Below are positions 1-8,583 of a stretch of DNA of 64,000 nucleotides, one piece after another; the stretch's first letter is position 1, and each line of letters opens with the position of its first letter. The stretch is taken from the NCBI RefSeq assembly GCF_038024875.1, contig NZ_CP136136.1, forward strand, positions 2,852,001-2,916,000, in the 5' to 3' direction. The stretch comes from Gordonia rubripertincta (GTDB lineage: Bacteria; Actinomycetota; Actinomycetes; Mycobacteriales; Mycobacteriaceae). The notes beneath the pieces were generated by a model. The model saw only the letters and a program-made list of their open reading frames with translations, made no database searches and was not told the DNA's origin. The translations under genes were made by a program, and so were the position numbers.

Positions 1-747
1 GGTTCGGTACCGGCCGACGCCACCAACCTCGCGGCCCGTGCGGTGCAGGCCCTGGCCGGGTGGGCGGACCGTGCGGGGCACGTCGCGATCGACATCGAGA
101 AGACGATCCCGGTCGCCGGGGGTATGGCCGGCGGCAGCGCGGACGCGGCCGGGGCGCTCGTGGCGCTCGCGCATCTGTGGAAGCTCGACATCTCCCGTGA
201 CGAACTCGCCGAGATCGCCGCCGATCTCGGGAGTGACGTCCCGTTCGCCCTGCACGGCAACACGGCGCTGGGCACCGGCCGCGGTGAGCAGTTGATGCAG
301 GTGCTCTCCCGGGGCGAGTTCCACTGGGTGCTCGCCCTTGCGCGTGAGGGACTGTCGACGCCCGCGGTCTACAAGGAGCTGGACCGGTTGCGCGACAGCA
401 GGTCCGGCGACGTCGACGAGGAAGGCGACTTGCTGCGTTCCCCCGACGACCTGATGCAGGCGCTCGCCTCCGGTGACCCCCGCGCGGTGGCACCGTTGCT
501 GCACAACGACCTCCAGCCGGCCGCGCTGAGCCTGCAGCCGACACTGCGTCGTACATTGCGGGCCGGGGTCGATGCGGGAGCCCTCAACGGGATCGTCTCG
601 GGATCGGGCCCCACGTGTGCGTTTCTTTGCGCGGATGAGCAATCCGCGGTGAACGTGGCCGCCGAGCTGTCGGGTGCGGGTGTCGCCCGCGCGGTCCGCA
701 CCGCGAGCGGCCCCGCACCGGCAACCCGCGTCCTGGGCACGGACTGA
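1..747 (+). CDS. ispE: 4-diphosphocytidyl-2-C-methyl-D-erythritol kinase, 5'-truncated by the window edge
   Basis: ATP-dependent kinase of the cytosolic MEP isoprenoid pathway, phosphorylating the 2-hydroxyl of CDP-methylerythritol. The frame is open from base 1, so the true start lies outside the window; 248 residues are visible of roughly 300, leaving about 50-60 missing. The segment [10 protein letters not shown] near the edge and the glycine-rich GHMP ATP-binding loop [15 protein letters not shown] (bases about 109-153) are diagnostic, and the C-terminal SGSGPTCAF motif is present. In mycobacteria ispE (Rv1011) lies a few genes from pth and rplY, which also occur in this window. Identification is firm. 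Confidence 0.93.
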   Translation, partial: GSVPADATNLAARAVQALAGWADRAGHVAIDIEKTIPVAGGMAGGSADAAGALVALAHLWKLDISRDELAEIAADLGSDVPFALHGNTALGTGRGEQLMQVLSRGEFHWVLALAREGLSTPAVYKELDRLRDSRSGDVDEEGDLLRSPDDLMQALASGDPRAVAPLLHNDLQPAALSLQPTLRRTLRAGVDAGALNGIVSGSGPTCAFLCADEQSAVNVAAELSGAGVARAVRTASGPAPATRVLGTD

Positions 748-796
748 GACCGGCGCAGCTCCCTGACCTGGTGTTCTCGCGGCAGTCATTACAGTT

Positions 797-1948
797 GTGC
801 GGGTGCTCCGCAGACTCCTGACCGCCGTGGTGACGTTCGTCGTCGCCGTGCTCGTCGGCGTCGGGTCGCTCGCCTCGACGCCGCCGTCGTCGGCAGCGGC
901 CCCCGACAACGGATTCGTCTTCACCACCACCGACGTCCCCGACGACCAGCTCCCGTCGGCCGCGGCAGCCGGCACCCGTCTGACCTACGCGACGCGGGAT
1001 CAGCGTGGCCGTCCGGCGATGGCGACCGGCATCTACTGGGTCCCGCGCGGCACACCGCCGGCCGGGGGCTGGCCGGTGGTCTCCTGGGCGCACGGCACCG
1101 TCGGTATCGCCGACGAGTGCGCACCGACGAAGCATCGGCTGGGGGACGGGGTCGAGGCACCCGTCCGAGCCGCGCTCGACGCCGGTTACGCGGTGACCGC
1201 CACCGACTACGCCGGACTCGGATCGGCCGGGGAGACCGACTATCTCGGCGGTGCCGCCGCGGCGTACTCGGTCATCGACATGATCCGTGCGGCACGCTCG
1301 GTCGACGCTGCGCTCGGCAGCTCCTGGGTGTCCGTCGGACATTCCCAGGGCGGTCACGCGGCTCTGCATGCGGCGCACCGGCAACCGGCGTATGCCCCCG
1401 AACTCCCGGTCAAGGGTGCGGTCGCGATCGCCCCGGTCTCGTCCCTGGAGAACCTGTTCGGTCTCTTCGGACCCCGGATTCCCGGGCTCGGCGCCCTGAA
1501 CGTGCTGAGCGCCCCGTTCCTCTACACCCTCGCGGGCCTCGACCATTCGCAGCCGGATCTGAAGATCGGGGACTTCCTCACCGACAGCGGCAAGCGGTTC
1601 CTGGACCGGTCCCGCGCCCGCTGCAACGGCGACGTCGTCGCCGCGCTGCGGTCGGTGTCGCCGGGATCGCTTGTCGCGTCGTCGTTCACGAAGGACCAGA
1701 AGTTCCGCGACGCGCTGCAGGCCTACGCCGAGGTCCCCACCGCCGGCTACCCGGCGAAGGTCACCATCGCCCACGGCATGCTCGACCCGATCCTGCCGTA
1801 CCCGCTGAGCCGTTCGCTGCGGTCGTCGATGGAGCGGGACGGCACGACCGTCGACCTGAAGACCTACGCCCGCGCCGACCACAGCAGCGTCGTCGACGGG
1901 TCACTGCCCGACGTCATGACCGCCATCCGGGAAGCCTTCGGACGGTAG
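797..1948 (+). CDS. Secreted lipase/esterase, alpha/beta hydrolase of the LIP family
   Basis: 383 residues from a GTG start at 797, chosen because it gives an N-terminal Arg-Arg pair followed by a hydrophobic segment (about residues 7-27) and an Ala-rich cleavage region near 35, i.e. a Sec signal peptide. The nucleophile elbow is GHSQGG with Ser183; the probable acid and base are Asp330 (HGMLDP) and His362 (ADHSS), giving a full alpha/beta-hydrolase triad. It resembles the secretory lipases of mycolate actinomycetes that act on acylglycerols or esters outside the membrane. It starts 49 bases after ispE on the same strand; cotranscription is possible but not shown. Substrate is unknown. Confidence 0.85.
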   Translation: MRVLRRLLTAVVTFVVAVLVGVGSLASTPPSSAAAPDNGFVFTTTDVPDDQLPSAAAAGTRLTYATRDQRGRPAMATGIYWVPRGTPPAGGWPVVSWAHGTVGIADECAPTKHRLGDGVEAPVRAALDAGYAVTATDYAGLGSAGETDYLGGAAAAYSVIDMIRAARSVDAALGSSWVSVGHSQGGHAALHAAHRQPAYAPELPVKGAVAIAPVSSLENLFGLFGPRIPGLGALNVLSAPFLYTLAGLDHSQPDLKIGDFLTDSGKRFLDRSRARCNGDVVAALRSVSPGSLVASSFTKDQKFRDALQAYAEVPTAGYPAKVTIAHGMLDPILPYPLSRSLRSSMERDGTTVDLKTYARADHSSVVDGSLPDVMTAIREAFGR

Positions 1949-1966
1949 GGGCTCCGACACGGCGGG

Positions 1967-3772
1967 TCACTCGATGGCTTCGCCGAGCTCCATCCAGCGT
2001 TCCTCGATCTCGGCGAGTTCGGATTCCATCTCCCGGATGCGTTCGGTCTCGGCGGAAAGGCCCTGGTAGTCGGACTGGTCGTGGTCGGCGAGTGCGGTGC
2101 GGGCCTCGTCGATCTTGCTGTGCAACTTGTCGATTCGACGTTCCAGTGACGCCAGCTCCTTGTTCGCCGCCCGCAGTTCCGCGCCGCTGAGCGCAGAGGC
2201 GGATTCGCTCGACGACCCGCCGGACCCCGACGCCGGCGCGGAAGCCGATTCCTTCTGTTGAGCCGCACGGAGTTTCAAGAACTCGTCGACGCCGTTGGGG
2301 AGATGACGCAGCTTGCCGTTCATCACGGCGAACTGCTGGTCGGTGACACGCTCGAGGAAGTACCGGTCGTGCGAGACGACGATGAGGGTGCCCGGCCAGG
2401 AGTCCAGGAGATCCTCGAGGGCAGCCAGCATGTCGGTGTCGAGGTCGTTGGTCGGCTCGTCGAGGATCAGCACGTTCGGGGCGTCGAGCAGGATGAGCAG
2501 CAGCTGCAGACGACGCTTCTGGCCGCCGGACAGGTCCTTGACCGGGGTGGACAGCTGGGCACTGTCGAAGCCGAGGCGTTCGAGCAGCTGTGAGGGGGAG
2601 AGCTCCTGCGCCTTCGAGCCGGAGCCGAAGGTGTAGGTGGTCTGGAGGTCGGCGATCACCTTCCGGACCGGGTCGTCGAGGAAGCGGTTCAGGTCGTCGA
2701 GCCGCTGGGTGAGAGTGGCGACCTTGACGGTCTTGCCGCGCTTGACCTTTCCGCCGGTCGCCTCGACCGTGCCCGCGATGAGCCCGAGCAGCGTCGACTT
2801 GCCTGCGCCGTTCACCCCGAGGATGCCGGTCCGTTCACCCGGGGCGAGGCGCCATTCGACTCCGTCGAGGACGTTGCGGTCGCCGTAGGAGACCGACACG
2901 TCGATGAGGTCGACGACGTCTTTGCCGAGGCGGGCGGTGGCCAGCGACTGGAGAGCGACCTTGTCGCGGACGGGCGGGACGTCGGCGATGAGGGCGTTGG
3001 CCGCGTCGACACGGAACTTCGGCTTGGAGGTACGGGCCGGTGCGCCGCGACGCAGCCAGGCGAGTTCCTTCCGCGCCAGGTTCTGGCGGCGTGCCTCGAT
3101 GGTCGCGGCCTGCCGGTCACGCTCGACGCGCTGCAGGATGTAGGCGGCGTAACCGCCCTCGAAGGGTTCGACGATCCGGTCGTGAACCTCCCAGGTGACC
3201 GTGCACACCTCGTCGAGGAACCAGCGGTCGTGGGTGACGACCAGCAGGCCGCCGGCGTTGGCGGGCCAGCGGCGTTTGAGGTGATCGGCCAGCCAGGTGA
3301 TGGCCTCGACATCGAGGTGGTTGGTGGGCTCGTCGAGCGCGAGGACATCGTGGTCGCCCGCCAGGAGCCGGGCGAGCGAGACGCGCCGGCGCTGACCGCC
3401 GGACAGGGACCCGGTCGTCGCATTCCAGTCGACGTCGCCGAGTAGTCCGCCGATCACGTCGCGGACCTTGGCGTCGCCCGCCCATTCGTGTTCGGGACGG
3501 TCGCCGACGACGGCGTGCCCGACGGTCTCGTCGTCGTCGAAGCGGTCGACCTGGTCCAGGACGCCGACCCGCACCCCGCCGCGGACGGTGACGCGTCCCG
3601 AATCGGGTTGCTTGCGCCCGGCGAGCATCGCCAGCAGGCTCGACTTGCCGTCGCCGTTGCGCCCGACGATGCCGATCCGGTCGCCCTCGTTGACGCCGAG
3701 GGAGACCGAGTCGAAGACCTTGGTCGTCGGGTATTCCAGACCTAGGGTTTCCGCGCCGAGAAGATGAGCCAC
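1967..3772 (-). CDS. ABC-F family ATPase, Uup-like, with C-terminal coiled coil
   Basis: 601-residue soluble protein with two fused ABC ATPase domains and no membrane segments. First Walker A GRNGDGKSS (about residue 37), signature LSGGQRRRVSLA and Walker B LALDEPTNHLD; second Walker A GVNGAGKST, signature LSGGQKRRLQL and Walker B LILDEPTNDLD. The last ~75 residues are Glu/Lys/Arg-rich and predicted coiled coil, as in Uup. ABC-F proteins act on the ribosome or on DNA-related processes rather than in transport. The start is GTG. Housekeeping role is likelier than drug resistance because of the Uup-type tail; the exact cellular role is inference. Confidence 0.88.
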   Translation of the reverse strand: MAHLLGAETLGLEYPTTKVFDSVSLGVNEGDRIGIVGRNGDGKSSLLAMLAGRKQPDSGRVTVRGGVRVGVLDQVDRFDDDETVGHAVVGDRPEHEWAGDAKVRDVIGGLLGDVDWNATTGSLSGGQRRRVSLARLLAGDHDVLALDEPTNHLDVEAITWLADHLKRRWPANAGGLLVVTHDRWFLDEVCTVTWEVHDRIVEPFEGGYAAYILQRVERDRQAATIEARRQNLARKELAWLRRGAPARTSKPKFRVDAANALIADVPPVRDKVALQSLATARLGKDVVDLIDVSVSYGDRNVLDGVEWRLAPGERTGILGVNGAGKSTLLGLIAGTVEATGGKVKRGKTVKVATLTQRLDDLNRFLDDPVRKVIADLQTTYTFGSGSKAQELSPSQLLERLGFDSAQLSTPVKDLSGGQKRRLQLLLILLDAPNVLILDEPTNDLDTDMLAALEDLLDSWPGTLIVVSHDRYFLERVTDQQFAVMNGKLRHLPNGVDEFLKLRAAQQKESASAPASGSGGSSSESASALSGAELRAANKELASLERRIDKLHSKIDEARTALADHDQSDYQGLSAETERIREMESELAEIEERWMELGEAIE

Positions 3773-3804
3773 GCCGACCAGGTTAGTGACCGGTCATGTG
3801 CGAG

Positions 3805-4701
3805 CTACCGGCGGATCGCGCCGTTGATCATCATGGCGATCGCGAATGCTCCCGCCTGGTTGACGTGATACGGCATCGCGATCCGGTTCGACAGCGCGCT
3901 CTCGTACCAGGGAGTGATCAGATTGCACGGATCGTGGCCGAGGGACCCGCGATTGGCGTCGACGAAACGGCCCTCGACCTTGGTCGTCGCCCGCAGCAGG
4001 GCGTCGTTGGCGCGGTAGAAGACCTGCCGCATCCAGCGGGCGTCGGGATCGCTGAGCGGGATCAGCGGCCAGCACCCGCTGTTGCCGATGAACCCGCCCA
4101 GGCCGACGACGATGATCTGCGCGCGGGGTGCCTTCTTGCGGATTGCCCGCAGTGCCGGGGTGACGCGTTCCTCCATGCGCTGCACGCGCCACCGGACCTC
4201 GTTCTCGAGCCGCGGATTGCTCCGGCAGCGTCGGTCGGTGAGCGGCTGGCTGATCTTGCACTGCGAGAGGATCGCGGCCCACTGCATGTCGTTGCCGCCG
4301 ATGCTGACGGTGATGAGCTGGGCGTCGCGGGGGACCAGGTTCAGCTGCACCGTCTTCGCGCCACGCGGGGTGTGCTGCACGGCGCGATACAGGTGCGCCG
4401 ACTGCGCCCCGGCACACGAGATGTCGACGAAGCGTCTCGGCAGCGTCATCGCCGCCACGTACTTCGGATAGTTGAGGGCCGACCGTTTGCAGCCGTCGAA
4501 GTAGCCCGGCGTCGGCGTGAAGAACCCGCCCGACGCGCGCGAGTCGCCCATCGCGATGTACGGGCCGCCGGTGTAGCGGGCGGGCGCCGCCTGCGCGGGG
4601 GATGCGGTCGCGGCCACCAGGGCCGTCACGAATGCGGTGATCAAGACCGCCGCCAGGACGCGTACCCCGCGTTTAGACTCCCGCACCAACTGTTCCCGCA
4701 C
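3805..4701 (-). CDS. Secreted SGNH/GDSL hydrolase
   Basis: 298 residues, GTG start at 4701 with a possible alternative GTG five codons in. A basic N-terminus (about residues 1-14) precedes a hydrophobic stretch ending AQAAPA, a signal peptide. Block I is GDSRASGG with the nucleophilic Ser, and the block III motif SIGGNDMQW supplies the oxyanion Gly and Asn, as in lipase_GDSL_2 esterases. Cysteines are abundant, consistent with an extracytoplasmic disulfide-bonded fold such as Rv0518-type lipases. A 7-1-7 palindrome lies just upstream. Substrate (acyl ester or acetylated glycan) cannot be told from sequence. Confidence 0.82.
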   Translation of the reverse strand: MREQLVRESKRGVRVLAAVLITAFVTALVAATASPAQAAPARYTGGPYIAMGDSRASGGFFTPTPGYFDGCKRSALNYPKYVAAMTLPRRFVDISCAGAQSAHLYRAVQHTPRGAKTVQLNLVPRDAQLITVSIGGNDMQWAAILSQCKISQPLTDRRCRSNPRLENEVRWRVQRMEERVTPALRAIRKKAPRAQIIVVGLGGFIGNSGCWPLIPLSDPDARWMRQVFYRANDALLRATTKVEGRFVDANRGSLGHDPCNLITPWYESALSNRIAMPYHVNQAGAFAIAMMINGAIRR

Positions 4702-4724
4702 TTTCCCACGTCCCGACCCACTGA

Positions 4725-4739
4725 ATTCGCTCAGCGAAT
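4725..4739. promoter_or_regulatory. Short palindrome upstream of the SGNH hydrolase
   Basis: ATTCGCT-c-AGCGAAT is a perfect 7-1-7 inverted repeat, 24 bases upstream of the hydrolase start and in an AT-richer patch than its surroundings. Size and place suit a dimeric repressor operator. No regulator is adjacent, so the role is inference. Confidence 0.3.
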
Positions 4740-4767
4740 ATTAAGGCAAGCAGATCACGTCCGTACG

Positions 4768-4814
4768 CAGAGTGCGTCATCGGTGCTGCCTCTCGGCACT
4801 CATTTCGCGCTCGG
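4768..4814. repeat. Upstream, degenerate copy of the DUF559-1 palindrome (21-5-21)
   Basis: Left half 4768-4788 begins CAGAGTGCGTC and ends GGTGCTG, loop cctct, right half 4794-4814 begins CGGCACTCA. The left half matches 18 of 21 bases, and the right half 15 of 21, of the perfect palindrome after the gene at 5739-5785. Arm length and loop length are identical. It ends 54 bases before the DUF559-1 start, a position suited to an operator. Confidence 0.7.
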
Positions 4815-4868
4815 CGGGAGCATCGTTACGGCCGGAACCAGCAAAGGCTCAGGTGCGTCCAAGAATGC

Positions 4869-5753
4869 ATGACGATTCCGACCGCGCTCCGCACCCTCGC
4901 CCTCGCGCACGACGGCGTGGTCACCGTCGGCGACGCGCGCGAGCGCGGTCTGAGCAACGGCGCGATCGCGCGTCGGGTGAAGTCTGGAGAATGGGTGCGC
5001 GAGGCGCACGGTATCTACCGCCTGGCGGATCACCCGGTCACCAACCGCACACGAATTCGGATCGCGACTTTGTCGGTGTCTCACGACGCGGTACTGAGCG
5101 GAATGGCAGCAGCGTGGTGGCACGGTGTGGTGACCAAACCGCCCGCCGTTGTCACCGTCACCGGTCCGAAGAGCTGGAAGCGGGCGACGGTCAAAGGCAG
5201 GAAGGTCGTCCGGCGAACCCTCGACGACGCTGACGTCGTCGACCAAAAGGGGCTCCGCGTGACGGCGCTCCCACTGTCGGTTCTAGAGGGCGCCGTCGAG
5301 GGAAATATGGACGTCCTCGACCGAGCGCTGCAGCGCGAGAAGGTGACTGTCGACGCGCTGGTCGAGACGTTTCAGCGTCGTCGTAAGTGCAAGGGCGCCG
5401 CGGAGATGGCGAAAATGCTGGTTCTCGTCGGGTCGGGTGCCCGGTCCGCGGCGGAGCGGCTGGCGGTCGACGCGTTCGAGCAGCACGGAATCACCGGCTG
5501 GATCGCCAACCATCCCGCGGCGGGCTATGTCATCGACTTCGCTTTCGAGAGTGGGAAAGTCGCTGTCGAGATCGACGGAATGGCGTACCACCGCGATGCG
5601 GAAGTCTTCCGGAGTGACCGAAAGCGCCGCAATACACTCATCGCCGCGGGCTGGACCGTCCTCAACTTCACCTGGGCAGACCTGGTGGAGCAGCCGGGTT
5701 ACGTTGCAGCGCAGGTCAAGTACGCCCTACGTCAGAATCAGAGTGCGTCCTGA
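4869..5753 (+). CDS. AbiEi-type HTH plus DUF559 (Vsr-like PD-(D/E)XK) protein, copy 1
   Basis: 294 residues. Residues about 4-52 form the winged-helix 'AbiEi antitoxin N-terminal' type domain (LSNGAIARRVKSGEWVREA). The C-terminal ~95 residues are a DUF559/Vsr-like nuclease fold: Glu196 (AERL), Asp223 (VIDFAF), the E-x-D pair Glu234/Asp236 (VEIDGMAYH), His241 and the GWTVLNFTWADL strand. All expected acidic catalytic positions are present. No Shine-Dalgarno sequence is seen before the ATG, so it may be leaderless. No toxin gene is adjacent, so an ordinary AbiE-type toxin-antitoxin role is not supported. It sits between two copies of one palindrome, the downstream one overlapping its last four codons and stop. 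A paralogue lies at 28353-29223. Biochemical role is unknown. Confidence 0.8.
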   Translation: MTIPTALRTLALAHDGVVTVGDARERGLSNGAIARRVKSGEWVREAHGIYRLADHPVTNRTRIRIATLSVSHDAVLSGMAAAWWHGVVTKPPAVVTVTGPKSWKRATVKGRKVVRRTLDDADVVDQKGLRVTALPLSVLEGAVEGNMDVLDRALQREKVTVDALVETFQRRRKCKGAAEMAKMLVLVGSGARSAAERLAVDAFEQHGITGWIANHPAAGYVIDFAFESGKVAVEIDGMAYHRDAEVFRSDRKRRNTLIAAGWTVLNFTWADLVEQPGYVAAQVKYALRQNQSAS

Positions 5754-5785
5754 GTGCTGGAAAACAGCACTCAGGACGCACTCTG
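5739..5785. repeat. Downstream, perfect copy of the DUF559-1 palindrome (21-5-21)
   Basis: Perfect inverted repeat: left arm 5739-5759 begins CAGAGTGCGTCCTGAG, loop gaaaa, right arm 5765-5785 is its exact reverse complement. The left arm contains the gene's last four codons and TGA stop. It is not followed by a T-run, so it is not a classical terminator, though it could form a 21-bp RNA hairpin. Confidence 0.9.
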
Positions 5786-5800
5786 GAAAAGCGGGGTGCG

Positions 5801-6958
5801 CTAGAGCCCCAGATCCTTCGCGATGATCGTCTTCATGACCTCGCTGGTGCCGCCGTAGATGCGCGTGACGCGGGTGTCGGCGTAGAGGCGGGCGATCGGG
5901 TACTCGAGGACGTAGCCGTAGCCGCCGTGCAGCTGCAGGCACTTGTCGATGACCTTGCCCGCGGTCTCGGTCGCGAACAGCTTGGCGCGCGCCGCGTCGG
6001 GAACGGTCAGTTCGCCCTCGTTGTGCAGCTCGAGAGCACGGTCGACGATGGCGCGGATCGCCTCGACCTCGGCCGAGCACTCGGCGAGCACGAACTTGGT
6101 GTTCTGGAACGCCGCGACCGGCTTGCCGAAGACGTCACGTTCCTTGGTGTAGGCGATGGCGTGCTGGACGGCCGCGGCGGCGGTGGCCGACGCGCCGATC
6201 GCGATGGTCAGACGCTCCTGCGCGAGGTTGTGGCTCAGGTACTTGAAGCCGGCGCCCTCCTCGCCGAGGAGATCCTCGACCGGCACCTTGACCGAGTCGA
6301 AGGACAGCTCCGCGGTGTCCGACGCCTTGAGGCCGATCTTCTCGATCTTGCGTCCCACCGCGAAACCCTCGGCCTTGGTGTCCACCACCAGGATCGAGAG
6401 GCCCGCGCGACGGTTCTCGGGATCGAACGGGGTGGTACGGGCGACGACGAGGATGCGGTCGGCGAGGGCGCCGCCGGTGATGAAGGTCTTCGCGCCGTCG
6501 AGCACGTAGTGGGAGCCGTCCTCGGACAACTTCGCGGTGGTGGCGATGTTCGCGAGGTCCGAGCCGGTGCCGGGCTCAGTCATCGCGATCGCGAACATGA
6601 GGTCGCCGGAACAGAATCCGGGGATCCAGCGCTCCTTCTGCTCCTGGGTCCCGTACTCCATCAGGTAGGGGAGGATCAGGTTCGAGTGCACCGAGTAGCT
6701 GCCGAAGGTGACGCCGGCCGCGGAGGTCTCCTCGGCGATCACCAGTGAGTAGGTGAAGTCGCTGACGCCACCGCCGCCGAACTCCTCGGGGGCCTCGATG
6801 CCCAGGACGCCGAGATCGCCGAGCCGGTTGTAGAACTCGCGCGGGGGATGCCCCTGCTTCTCCCAATCGTGGTAGACGGGCGTGACCTCCTTGGCGATGA
6901 AATCCCGGATCGTCTTGCGGAAGGCCTCGTGGTCCTCGGTGAAGATGCGACGCTGCAT
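5801..6958 (-). CDS. Acyl-CoA dehydrogenase, LCAD/IVD-type catalytic arrangement
   Basis: 385 residues, full length for the family; FAD-dependent alpha,beta-desaturation of an acyl-CoA. The FAD/substrate motif AMTEPGTGSDL is at about 125-135 and LQLHGGYGYVLEYPI near the C-terminus. The usual catalytic-Glu motif YEGT reads YGGTSE (about 372-377), so the standard base is absent. Glu248 in LAQERLTIA lies where long-chain and isovaleryl-CoA dehydrogenases carry their base, so the enzyme is probably active with a branched or long substrate. It is 37 bases downstream of another dehydrogenase on the same strand; together they form the leftward arm of the catabolic cluster. Confidence 0.9.
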   Translation of the reverse strand: MQRRIFTEDHEAFRKTIRDFIAKEVTPVYHDWEKQGHPPREFYNRLGDLGVLGIEAPEEFGGGGVSDFTYSLVIAEETSAAGVTFGSYSVHSNLILPYLMEYGTQEQKERWIPGFCSGDLMFAIAMTEPGTGSDLANIATTAKLSEDGSHYVLDGAKTFITGGALADRILVVARTTPFDPENRRAGLSILVVDTKAEGFAVGRKIEKIGLKASDTAELSFDSVKVPVEDLLGEEGAGFKYLSHNLAQERLTIAIGASATAAAAVQHAIAYTKERDVFGKPVAAFQNTKFVLAECSAEVEAIRAIVDRALELHNEGELTVPDAARAKLFATETAGKVIDKCLQLHGGYGYVLEYPIARLYADTRVTRIYGGTSEVMKTIIAKDLGL

Positions 6959-6995
6959 TGTGGTTCCTAAGGTGTTGGTGAAGAAGAGGATTGGG

Positions 6996-8192
6996 TTACT
7001 GCTCGCGGTACTCGCGCAGGAGTCCCTTGGAGATGATCTGCTTCTGGATCTCGCTGGTGCCCTCGCCGATGAGCAGGAACGGCGCGTCGCGCATCAGACG
7101 TTCGATCTCGAATTCCTTGGAGTACCCGTAGCCGCCGTGGATGCGGAACGACGCCTGGGTGACCTCGGCGCAGTACTCGCTGCACAGGTACTTCGCCATC
7201 CCGGCGGCGACGTCGTTGCGTTCGCCGGAATCCTTCAGCCGGGCGGCGTTGACCATCATCAGATGCGCGGCCTCGACCTTGGTCGCCATCTCGGCCAGCG
7301 AGAACGCGATGGCCTGGTGTTCGGCGATGGGCTTGCCGAAGGTCGAGCGCTGCTGGGCGTACTTCACGCCGAGTTCGAAGGCACGCTGGGCGATTCCGCA
7401 CGCCCGCGCGGACACGTTGACGCGGCCGACCTCGACCCCGTCCATCATGTGCGCGAAACCCTTGCCGGGCACGCCGCCCAGGATGTCGGTGGCCGGCGCG
7501 CGGTATCCGTCGAAGATGAGTTCGGTGGTGTCGATTCCCTTGTAGCCCATCTTGTCCAGCTTGCGGGGAATGGTCACGCCCGGCACGACCTCGCCGAATC
7601 CGGCGGGCTTCTCCACCAGGAAGGTGGTCAGGTTCTTGTGCGGGCGTTCCTGACCCTCCTCGGTACGGACAAGTGCCGCAACCAGAGTCGACGACCCGCC
7701 GTTAGTCAGCCACATCTTCTGGCCGGTGATGACGTAGTCGCCGTCGGCGTCGCGCTTGGCGGTCGTCTTGATCGCGGCGACGTCGGAGCCGAGTTCCGGT
7801 TCGGACATCGAGAAGGCGCCGCGGACCTCGCCGGTGGCCATCCGCGGCAGGAAACGCTGCTTCTGCTCGTCGGTTCCGTGCTGGCGCAGCATGTACGCGA
7901 CGATGAAGTGGGTGTTGATGACACCCGAGACGCTCATCCAGCCGCGGGCCAGTTCCTCGACGCACAGTGCGTAGGTGAGCAGCGATTCGCCGAGGCCGCC
8001 GTACTCCTCGGGGATCATTAGGCCGAACAGTCCCATCTCGCCCATGCCGTCGACGATGGCTTGCGGATATTCGTCCGCATGCTCGAGTTCCTGCGCATTC
8101 GGGATGATCTGTTTGTCGACGAAAGATCGCACGTTGGCGACGATCTCGGTCTGGATCTCGGTGAGGCCCAAGGTCTGCGCGAGACGGGTCAT
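6996..8192 (-). CDS. Acyl-CoA dehydrogenase, YEGT-type
   Basis: 398 residues from an ATG at 8192, preferred over the longer open frame because GGGAGAG lies about 10 bases upstream and because the family's N-terminal helix starts here (LGLTEIQTEIVANVRSF). Motifs: SMSEPELGSDVAAIK, FRIHGGYGYSKEFEIERL and IGEGTSEIQ with the catalytic Glu retained, unlike its operon partner at 5801-6958. The pair could serve two dehydrogenation steps or form a heteromer, as some actinobacterial FadE pairs do; that is inference. It is divergent from the MFS gene at 8584. Confidence 0.9.
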   Translation of the reverse strand: MTRLAQTLGLTEIQTEIVANVRSFVDKQIIPNAQELEHADEYPQAIVDGMGEMGLFGLMIPEEYGGLGESLLTYALCVEELARGWMSVSGVINTHFIVAYMLRQHGTDEQKQRFLPRMATGEVRGAFSMSEPELGSDVAAIKTTAKRDADGDYVITGQKMWLTNGGSSTLVAALVRTEEGQERPHKNLTTFLVEKPAGFGEVVPGVTIPRKLDKMGYKGIDTTELIFDGYRAPATDILGGVPGKGFAHMMDGVEVGRVNVSARACGIAQRAFELGVKYAQQRSTFGKPIAEHQAIAFSLAEMATKVEAAHLMMVNAARLKDSGERNDVAAGMAKYLCSEYCAEVTQASFRIHGGYGYSKEFEIERLMRDAPFLLIGEGTSEIQKQIISKGLLREYREQ

Positions 8193-8583
8193 GGTGGTGA
8201 GTTCTCTCCCGTGAATGGGCGGTGCGGGTCGCACCGACGGCCGGATGTGGGACGCAACATAACCAAGCATGCCGTCCGGCGTCCGCCGGAAGTAGACGCG
8301 ATGCGCTAAGGGTGCGATAGCGCGGGCCAATGATCCACGACCGTCTCCGGACGCGGATCGGACAGTGTTCGCGCCTAACCCTCCGATAGGGCTGACCAAT
8401 GCGGCCTGTTCACGGCGTTGTGACCCCTGACACATAGGCAGCGACAGTCGGAGCCTTCATCGAGCGCCTGTTGCGGCGACGGGAACGCGCCCCGTTCAAT
8501 CGGGTGCAGATGTGATCCACCCCACTGGATTCGTATCGTCCCCCGACCCCCGATTCCATTCCCCCTGGAAGAGGTACACCCCT
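8193..8583. promoter_or_regulatory. Divergent control region of the catabolic cluster
   Basis: 391 bases without a convincing gene between the leftward dehydrogenase operon and the rightward MFS-thiolase-SDR-ligase operon. It holds the imperfect dyad GCGCTA-N9-TAGCGC (8303-8323) and a CCCT/AGGG dyad near 8380. Promoters for both operons must lie here, but I cannot assign -35/-10 elements with confidence. Confidence 0.4.

Noticed and set aside
4869..5753. Type IV toxin-antitoxin (AbiE) pair
   Set aside because: No AbiEii-like nucleotidyltransferase toxin is next to either AbiEi-type gene; the C-terminus is a DUF559 nuclease fold instead.
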